Positions 56,100 to 64,000 of a stretch of DNA of 64,000 bases are shown one piece after another (position 1 is the stretch's first letter; each line of letters begins with the position of its first letter). Below the pieces are notes generated by a model, which did no database searches, was not told where the DNA came from, and worked only from the letters and a program-made list of their open reading frames with translations. Where the stretch lies: assembly GCF_963169125.1 (NCBI RefSeq), contig NC_084798.1:105417970-105481969 (forward strand), given 5' to 3'. The position numbers and the translations under genes were made by a program. This stretch comes from Humulus lupulus. Lineage: Eukaryota > Streptophyta > Magnoliopsida > Rosales > Cannabaceae.

Positions 56100-57868
56100 T
56101 GGTCTTGAACTTGTGGAGGCGCTACATGTTGGTTTGGGGGTTGAGATCCCGTAGGAGCTTGCGCTGGGCATATTACGACCCTGGCATATCGATGAAAATG
56201 CCCCATTTTGATGAGATTCTCTATCTCATCATGAAGCTGTCTTCAATCCTTGGTATGAAGAACAACATCACTGTGGAACTTGCAAAACTTTCTTATATCT
56301 CTCATTTCCCTTTCTCTCCAGATGGGTTGTGGTTTTTAGTAGTGAACTTGCTACTCCATGGCTATGAAAATATTATTTCCGGTATCAATCAGATTGGTAT
56401 ACTGAGTATTGAGGATTGCACTTCTCCTCATGAGCACCTGTTCTCTTCTTCTTTTTGCTCCCTTTGACTTTACTCGTGCGTTTTCTCCCACTCAGGACCT
56501 TGCTAATCGCAGGTAATTTGGCAGGAGCAACTGTTACAGCACTAAAAGTAAGCTGATATGCAGTAACTCTAGTGGGAGTTGCTCCATACCCAGCGGGCAT
56601 GGCGCTATAGTCAACTTGATGGATTGTAGGATTATATTGCAGGGCACTAATCACACTCGTCTGCACAGGAGTGTTGGGTGAGAATTATGGACTAGGAGCT
56701 GCAACCGTGGGGACAGATGGAGCTGGGATGGAGATTGGTCCTCCAAACTTTCCAATATGGCTATCTCTCCAATGGATGTATTCTTGGGCCCCACGAATGA
56801 AATCATCGAGCTTGTGGAATCTGCATCTTTTCCAATCATCTTATAGTGGTGAACCTGGTTGGATACCAGCTTGTAAGGCTATCAACTGTTGATCATCACC
56901 GACAACTTTGGTCCTCGCAACTTCTTCCTTATAGTGTTTAATATACGCTTTAAGGGTTTCAAACAATCCTTTCTTGATGTTAGCCAAGGCGTTGACTTTA
57001 AAGCATATCTTCCAAGCTACTATAAAATATCTTTGAAAGGCGGAGGACAATTGGGACAAAGAATGAATGGAACCCGGTTTATGCTTCTTGAACCACACAT
57101 CAGCTGGTCTCGTAAAGGTTTACTAGAAGCAGTGGGATCTGGCTCCCTCGAAGAAGCAGTGCACAGATATCATGCAGTTGATTTAGACAAATGGTAAAAA
57201 GTGTCTATAGCTCCATATGTCTGGCATCTTGAAGCCTCGAGGTAATTGGGCTTCAACAATGTGTGGTGAACATGGCACCCTATCCTCGTTCTCTGAATCC
57301 GAGTCTCAACCCTGTCTCCTGGCCATCTTTCAAACTCTTAAAATTTGCGCAGAGAGGATCATTAATGGCACTGTGTGCTGGGTATGCCCTGAGGGATGTC
57401 CTGAGGATCGATCCTATTGTTGTGTGCATTAAGATTGTCTCGAAAATTACGCTGTGTGCTCCCTGTGGCAGCCATCCTCGGGGAATTCTACTTTTACCGG
57501 GACAATGATTCATTGTCCTTGGTTCATGGAGACTTCTCTTCAGTTGGCACTCTGCCTAGGGTTTCCTCGGGGCTGCTAGGGAAAAAATGCTCTCTCTCTC
57601 CAAGCCTAATACGACCAGTCACAGCGCGCCTAGGTGGAACTCCCTGGGCTCCGTGGACACTGTCGGCCTAGTGGTTTCCTTGGACCTTGTGAACTTCTTT
57701 GAGGTCATATGCCCTTCTTCAGACATCAAGGGTCTCGGAAGCTTGATGAGTTCTCTTTCGTTGATTGGGAACCTTAGCCTTTTCTCCCTGATGGGCTAGA
57801 GGCAGGGGTGGTACTCTAGTTGGGTGCACAGATGGCACGCCACCTCGCTATTCCTGCACCACATCAGT
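56100..57868 (-). pseudogene. gag: Tat3 gag, central and C-terminal part
   Basis: The Gag domain is read at 57098-56841 (MWFKKHKPGSIHSLSQLSSA, LKAYIKHYKEEVARTKVVGD). A Pro/Ala-rich spacer, a Lys-rich patch (GRKRTSKVKGSKKKKR, about 56480) and a knuckle-like CKFHSDV...LHDEIENLIK.GHF (about 56290-56180) follow. There are many breaks. It is separated from its start by the Copia solo LTR. Confidence 0.72.
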
Positions 57869-60103
57869 TGTTAGGAACGAGTTTCCTAATACGCAGTGGA
57901 ATGGTGGTATGGTTGGCCCAGTGTACAACAAAAAATTTGTAACATATTTAAACTACCTTTAAATATGCGGATCCATTAATATACATACATTAATCATAAA
58001 CAAGATAAGGATAGAATTCATACCTCTTGAAGCCTATCAAATATCCTTGCTATCTTTTCGTATTTAGAACGATCTTCCTATCAAAGCCGCTCCCACGTAC
58101 TCACACCAAGATCTTCCAAAGCGTTCTCTACACCTCAAGAAATGTGTGGGCACTTAGAGAATGAAGGATAGTTTATTTGTGATTCTACTTGATGTACTCA
58201 ACACATGAGATCAAGAGAATAGGCCTGAGAATTGGTTCTTTATTTTCAGGGAGAGAAAACTATCGTTCTATTTTTCACAGAGCGAATGTACAGAGTTGTC
58301 TCACATCACTTATTTGAATATTTTTCTGATTAGTCATACTTAAAAGAAAATATTCAAATTTTAAAAAATAAATCTGTAACCATTTTACAATTTACTTTTT
58401 AATTAATTAATTATTCTATTAATGAAAAAAATCCAAAAACCAATTTTTGAATTATCCATTAATTAATTAATTAAATAAATAAAAATGAAAATCTCATCCC
58501 TACAAATGCTGGCCCTACACGCCACACACAGTCCATGGACTGTGTGTGAACGTGTAGCTTCCTAATTTCTAGGGATATTGGTTTTTCAAATTTTATTTAA
58601 TTATTTATTCAAACTACTTTGTCAGATAAGATCTAACAACCTGATAACTAATTCAAATTTGAATTCAAATTAATTATCTTTTTAATTAATTATCAAATAT
58701 AATTAATTATTTGAATAAATATTAATATTTTAAATTCAAATCCAATTTGAACTTATCAGATTATTATCTCCCACTCAAATAAAGATATTTAATTAATTCT
58801 ACCAATTAATTAAATCCAAAATTTTCGAAAATAAACATTTAATTTATTATAATTTCGAAAATTATAATTAATTAATTATTTAATTAAATTTCGAAATTAA
58901 TTTAATTATTTAATATAATTTCAAAAATTATACAATAATTAAATATTAATTAATTTTATTAACTACAACTAATTTGTAATCAATTAATTAATCACTATTA
59001 TCATATAATTGCATATTTGGCCTGAAGAACAAATTTCTTCTTAAATATGTCTTTAAACTATTTTCCCTTCATATCAACTCTTATCTTGAACAGTGTTGAT
59101 AGAGCCGCTATGGGGACCTATGGACCTATAATTCCAAGCTCCAATAAATTTGAGATTATTAATTAAATAATCTTAATTTATTAATCTCATCATTATTCCA
59201 CTATAAATATGAGACTGCACTCTTGTAATTATAGACATTTCATTTACTGAGTACTTTATAATCATAAAGCGTCCATTGATATAATCATTGCATACAACTT
59301 GACCCTCTAATAATGGTTCATAATTAATAGGGAATTAAATTGCCGTCTTACCCTTTTAATTATCTCTTGTTTCCTTAAGTAACATTGACTCTACTAGTGA
59401 AGGTTAATTCATAACTAAATTATGAATTTGAGCACAATAACCTTTCAGTCCCAAAAGTCAACCCTTAAGAGAACCATCATTCAATCTCTTGCGAGAAGGC
59501 ATAGATTCCATATATGTATACTATGTCCCCAGCCATCTATATTAATGAGTTCCCAAAACAAAAGTTTCTAGCCTTATCATTCTGACAGACCCTAACAAGT
59601 GAATCAAAGAACTCATATAACATAAACAGGAGTTCATAGTAACTTCAGGATTAAGATCTATTTGTATATGATCATCAGTTGATATATTTGATTAATACTT
59701 CGAAACGGTATTTAACTAAGTGTTAATAAACATATCTGGTCCAGTTCTATATATTCTCTAATATATAAAGCACCTCCACTAAAGTTTCCTACCACACTAG
59801 TGATCCGGATCTAGATCACATGTATTCATAATACTAGTGGACCGTACTTGCAGTAATTAATCTAAAGATTCCATAACTTTATTTTACTGCGAACTATTCA
59901 AGTTCATTTATCTCAAACACAATCCTCTCATACCAATACGTGTTTGAGATCACATATTTGAACTTAGGAATTTTCCTGATATTTACATAATATTATCATA
60001 GAATAATATAGTCCATAAAATATATGCATAACAAATTCAATTCATTTATTTATTTCATAAAAACAATGTCTACTACATATGCTTTCAGGGCACATTTCCA
60101 ACA
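57869..60103 (-). mobile_element. Solo Ty1/Copia LTR J (2235 bp) inside Tat3 gag
   Basis: The minus strand starts TGTTGGAAATGTGCCCTGAAAG, a typical Copia LTR start, and ends CGTTCCTAACA. Perfect TCAGT copies flank it (57864-57868 and 60104-60108). It has AT-rich ATTAATTAATT runs at 58390-58960. The ORF at 60024-60269 crosses its border and is not real. Confidence 0.95.
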
Positions 60104-60108
60104 TCAGT

Positions 60109-60527
60109 GGGGTGCATGGGTGGCATGCACATTGTCTGCAAAGGTGGCACTTCAGCTGGGTGCACATGTGGCATGCCAGGTGGCTGCCCAAGTGGTATTT
60201 TCCCCGATAGTCTACTTGCAGTCCTTGAGCTACCAAAGTGGCCCTCATGGCGTTTACCACATCATGTAGTGCGGCGATATTACCCTTTTAAGCCTCCATC
60301 TCTCGTTGCTAGGAGGAAAATTGGCCTTTCAGTGCCACCACTTATGGTGGCACCTCCATTTGGTACGACTGTGAGTACTCACTGTTGTAATCATCTCCAT
60401 CTTCACCATCATAACCATTGTTATTAGCCACTTCCAGAGCAGCTGGTGGAGGTGGTTGACTTGGTTCTCCTCCCACAGTGGCAATGGAGGGAGAATCTTT
60501 AGGGAGATTTCTTCTAGTGTTCACCAT
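60109..60527 (-). pseudogene. gag: Tat3 gag, N-terminal part
   Basis: ATG 60527 (MVNTRRNLPKDSPSIATVGG) opens 60 codons with a Pro-rich and then Asp/Tyr/Asn-rich segment before a stop at 60342. The remainder to 60109 is in other frames. The start matches Tat1 gag ([11 protein letters not shown]) in position and sequence. Confidence 0.75.
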
Positions 60528-60555
60528 TTTTGCAACTCAAGCTTTCTTCAAGCTC

Positions 60556-60573
60556 TAAATGAAAGCACCAAAA
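60556..60573 (-). other. Tat3 primer-binding site
   Basis: Minus strand TGGTGCTTTCATTTAGAGC-like, one change from Tat1 and Tat2, adjoining the LTR at 60574. Confidence 0.7.
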
Positions 60574-61260
60574 TGTTGAATATCTTTTTCGTTAAAAACT
60601 AAAAACGTAAAGATTAAAAAATTTAGAGATTGGGACACATAGTTTTACGTGGTTCATGTTGTGAATCAACCCTAGTCCACAAATCATTTGTATTTAGGAT
60701 GCTAACACCTTGCAAATGTCAAGTGTATAGTCGTGCTCTAAGAGTAAGAAATGGAGTTTCTAGGGATCCTTTACAAAGTGTGCCCTAGCCCAATTTATAG
60801 ATGGTTGGGAAAATTAATTCCCTAATGAGGGCCAATTACAATTGTTCTCCCCTACTGGGGGCTTAAATACACAACAAATGGTAATTCTTCCAATAAATGA
60901 GCAGGTGGGCCCATGTGTATCTCGGTGGGCCCAATGCAAGGTATTCCAGCCCACTGCACATTTTCCCATGTCAAGCAGCATCGTGTGACATCATGCGTAT
61001 CGTTTGTACAGGATCGATGACACAATCCGTGCAACAGTAATTGCCAGATGGATACTTATGGTCCAGGGTCACCGTGCTTGACACCTGGCAACCCTTCTCC
61101 ATATATAGAAGAGGCTTCTCATAGACCTAGAGGAAAAGGAAGGAGGAGATGGCCTTATAATAAGACTTGGAGCATTATCCTAGAACATTGTCCTTGGGAA
61201 GTAGCGTTTCCACGAGGACAAACTCCTGTGGTGGTGGTGGTGAACTACGATTGAAGGTTG
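60574..61260 (-). repeat. Tat3 5' LTR (outer end uncertain)
   Basis: It shares with the Tat1 LTR the block TTTACGTGGTTCA...CCCTAGTCCAC near the primer site. The outer boundary is not defined. The piece 61060-61260 has a plus-strand CATATATAGAAG and might be a different insertion. Confidence 0.55.
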
Positions 61261-61261
61261 G

Positions 61262-62119
61262 ACTTACCTCCCGTGGAGCCTAAAGCAAGCTCTAGGGGAC
61301 TTAATTATCTTGCATGGAATCCTAATTCCTCTCAATTTGAGCTATATGTCACTTGATTAAAACACGGGCAACATTAACGTTTTAGCCCTCAATTGGTATT
61401 TTATCCTTATCTCCCACAAAGTTCCTTATAAATGATAATTCTATAAAGTTAATTATAGAAATGAGTACTCAATCATTTAATCATTTGAACTAAGATTTTA
61501 AGGAAATTATCTTTTCACATCTATTAGGGAATCTATAGATATCATATCTATGATAAATACTCTCATTCAATTACACCATTCAATCTCCAAGATGTAAGTA
61601 TAGGCTATGCCATAGGGTAAACTTTAATGAACAAGTTTAAAGATTCAAATAATATAATTAATAGAAATATTATCACTTAGAATTGAGACCGACTTGACCT
61701 ATGGTCAACGTTGTGACACTGATTAGATTTGATAATAACAAAACTTACTTATCTATCATTAATCAATGTCGGTCCTAATCCGATGTAACTAGATACATCT
61801 GATCTTATCTACTTGGTCAACATCTTGGATAAGACACCGCACCATTTTGTAAGCAGATCAAATCACATATTACTAAATTAGTGAAAATCCTATGCACGGA
61901 TTTAATCATAGCACTAATCTTTTGAACATATAATTACAATTATAATCCACTTTGACATAGTCACTATATTTGTAACTAGTTATACATGTCAAGGATTTTA
62001 TAGATGTTTGTATGTACAAATAAACATGTAATAAAATACGTAAGCAGTGCTTTGATAAACAAGATAATTTCTATTATTTATTGATAATAAAATGTGTTAC
62101 AAGGGTATAAAACCCAACA
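61262..62119 (-). repeat. Copia-type LTR K, left end uncertain
   Basis: The minus strand starts TGTTGGGTTTTATACCC at 62119, a Copia-style LTR start, and runs AT-rich to the left. The following CTGCA may be its target copy within LTR C2. No matching left copy was found, so a deletion between K and Tat3 is likely. Confidence 0.45.
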
Positions 62120-62561
62120 CTGCACATGTTCAAACAGTTGAAAATGCAAACTGGTTTTGTCTATCAGCATCCAAAGTCGCGGCCTGACTCTCTAGGCCAC
62201 AACCATGAGGTTTTTCCTCCCACGCCGCGGTGTAGGATATTCTAGGTCGCAGCTTGAGGTGCTTTGTAACCTCCCAATTTTGCATTTTGCCACAAAAACG
62301 TCCTAACTCAATCCCTTTTTATTTTGAAACTTCCATACACCTAACGATATATTCAACATAATAGCTCATGAAATTCAATTTTAAAATGTGTAACTCTTAT
62401 TTTACACATTAATAGGTAATATTTGGAGGTTATAAATGGTTACTGATTTGTAAGATTTGTAACTCCCAAAAATATGTTACAAAATATGACAAACTCAGTT
62501 TGTCACACTTATATATTTTTAATTTAATCTAAAATTATATTGTTTTATAAATAATATAACA
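62120..62561 (-). repeat. Truncated LTR of family C (C2)
   Basis: The right end AATAATATAACA is the inverted counterpart of the start of LTR C1 (TGTTATATTA). The shared TGTAACTCCCAAA..ATGTTAC and GCGGCC-rich blocks correspond to 32440-32770. The rest is missing at the junction with LTR K. Confidence 0.6.
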
Positions 62562-63258
62562 CCATGTAAATCATTGGTTGACTTTCAACCTAACTAATCA
62601 CAGAATCACTCCTAATCATATTATTGTCTGTGTATTGACCATCTGGCACATGGAAATTGAGAGTAATTAGCGACAAGCCATGGAGTCTTCAAGATTCGAG
62701 TTCATTGATATATTTCCATGAACAGCCGAGTGGAGTGTGCCTCCCGGTGAGGTTATGTCCCGAGGCCTTCTCCCAAGCGAGGGTGTCTCCCATTAAGATT
62801 ACATTCCAAGCCGACAACCAAGATGTAAATAACTGCGTGAGGTCATGACCCAAGATCTTTCCTTGGGGAGAGGAGGTCTCTAAGTGATGTCACACCCCGA
62901 GGGGCCCTTTTAACTTGGCCTTTCTCCTAGTTAGGATTCTAGTCCTCGGGTCCAAGAATAATGCTAGGTATTGATCTACTGCAGGTGTGGGTCTTGAGAT
63001 GATCGTCTTACAACTTTTGGTGATCCTCGATTAGGTGTATCGAGTTCGTACACTCAACAATCGACATTTCCCACAACGGCACCCGATGTGGCGTGCTACC
63101 CCTTTGGCACACCCACATGGGGCCATTTTGTAAGTGAGCATGCCTTGGTGCTTGATCACTAGTCAAGTCTTGCACCAAGCAACCTCATGGGGTAGGGTAG
63201 TGGCAATTTTTTAATTATGCATATGTCTCCAAGAAAAAAATCATATGTTACTGGGAAG
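62562..63258. other. Unassigned sequence before LTR B3
   Basis: Moderately GC-rich with repeated CCCGAGG and CCTTGGG/CCTTCTCCC motifs (62755-62960). No supported ORF. The minus strand from 63070 (TGTGGGAAATGTCG) could be an LTR start, but no partner end was found. Confidence 0.35.
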
Positions 63259-63263
63259 ACCTT

Positions 63264-64000
63264 TGTAACGACCCAAATTTGCTAATAAGGCTTAAGGGCC
63301 TTGATTAGTGTGCCGGGAGGGCATAATTGGGATTAGAATGAATGTTATTGATTTAAATACGTAAATATATGATTAATAGTTTGCGTATGATAATTGATGA
63401 TGTGATATATATGTATGAGATATATGCGAGAACCACATTATTATGTGGATAATTCTGCAGCCGGCGACTCAAGGCGATCCTAGGGCTAGATAGCGGGAAA
63501 AGTCACAATGGGGCATTATAATTGACTTTGGATAAGTCAAGGAGTATTTTAGGTATCGGGTAGTGATTTAGACTATCGGGTGATGAAAATAAATAATTGG
63601 AGATATATTTGAGGTTAGGATGTCTAGGCGGGATTATTGGGGGATTTTACCGTTTTGCCCTCAGGGATGTTTCTGGTACCTCGAGCTTTGGGATTAGTCT
63701 AATAACCTAAGGATATCCTTGGAGGACTTAGAAAACACTAGACAGAAATTAGACCGACTCTTCCTCAGTCTTCTCTCTCACCTCTCTCCTAAGGAAGGAA
63801 AACACTGAACTTGAGGGGGAACTGCTGGAATTAAGCTGTATCTTTGAGAATTGAAGGGAATAATCTGGACGATTAGCTCAGGAACTGATCAAGGTCTGAG
63901 ATAGAGCCAAGGTAAGCTTTGAATTTTTGTTTCTGAGGTTAGGAATTTAGAGAAATGGCTGAGTTTTAAATATCTGTGGTTTTGCCATTTAAGGTGGAAA
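63264..64000 (+). repeat. Chromovirus-type LTR B3, cut by right window edge
   Basis: It starts TGTAACGACCC after ACCTT and parallels LTR B2 throughout (TTGGAGATATATTTGAGGTTAGG, TTTTGCCCTC). The conserved donor AAGGTAAGC lies at 63912. The 3' part is outside the window. Confidence 0.88.

Larger units (their letters stand above)
54703..61260 (-). mobile_element. Tat3: decayed Tat-lineage element, 3' half missing
   Basis: The minus-strand order is LTR (60574 to about 61260), primer site, gag (interrupted by a Copia solo LTR), protease, RT. It is of the Tat1 type (MVNTRR start, same primer site). RT stops shortly after the catalytic motif at the Athila junction; RNase H, integrase and the 3' LTR are gone. 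Confidence 0.8.

Noticed and set aside
60024..60269. 81-codon ORF near 60.1 kb
   Set aside because: It crosses the exact border of solo LTR J at 60103, so it is a product of the insertion junction.
61048..61254. 68-codon plus-strand ORF with a CATATATAG upstream element
   Set aside because: Too short, no match recognised, and located in an LTR of uncertain extent.
1..64000. Organelle-derived segments, tRNA or rRNA genes
   Set aside because: None recognised. The only tRNA-related sequences are primer-binding sites of retroelements.

Overview
The window is plant repeat DNA, almost certainly from a eudicot nuclear genome. It is built from layered LTR retrotransposons of plant lineages (Ty3/Gypsy Tat/Retand-like, Athila-like and chromovirus-like; Ty1/Copia), with one Mutator-type foldback element, one Tourist-like MITE and one CACTA end. 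I see no host gene, rRNA, tRNA or CRISPR array. The species cannot be fixed from this sequence alone.

Left third (1-16.2 kb): a four-deep nest, all on the minus strand. A Tat element (Tat1, gag-pro-RT, running off the left edge) lies in the non-coding interior of a large chromovirus-type element (LTR 9700-11965 with a tRNA-Met-type primer site). That element lies in a minisatellite beside a second Tat gag (Tat4, 12.3-14.76 kb), and Tat4 lies in the protease region of an older chromovirus gag-pro (14.76-16.19 kb).

Centre (16.2-31 kb): a chromovirus-type LTR (16684-30438, plus strand, target duplication GGGGT) interrupts a small minus-strand ORF and is itself split by a full-length 11.67 kb Tat/Retand-like element, Tat2 (18541-30206). 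Tat2 has 590-bp LTRs and target duplication GTTGT. Its sense gag-pol is broken by many stops and frameshifts. Between pol and the 3' LTR it carries an antisense gene with a TATA box, a leader exon and four coding exons whose phases match at every junction. The joined frame is 793 codons with a single premature stop, and it is the most interesting object here.

Right half (31-64 kb): mostly solo LTRs with recognisable target duplications (32308-33501, 39235-39839, 40705-42957, 45090-47337, 48058-48815, 57869-60103). There is also an LTR whose two ends are inverted copies of each other (35482-38121) inside a Tourist-like MITE, and an old Copia LTR (43586-49313) that received a foldback Mutator-like element and two solo LTRs. 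Further right are an Athila-like element reduced to gag-protease (49918-54702), a decayed Tat element (Tat3, 54703-61260), Copia LTR remnants, and the start of another chromovirus-type LTR at 63264.

The chromovirus-type LTRs share conserved splice-site-like motifs at matching places in both orientations, which suggests their long R-U5 region is transcribed as exons and introns. Lineage names rest on protein motifs and primer sites recognised by eye; no database search was run.
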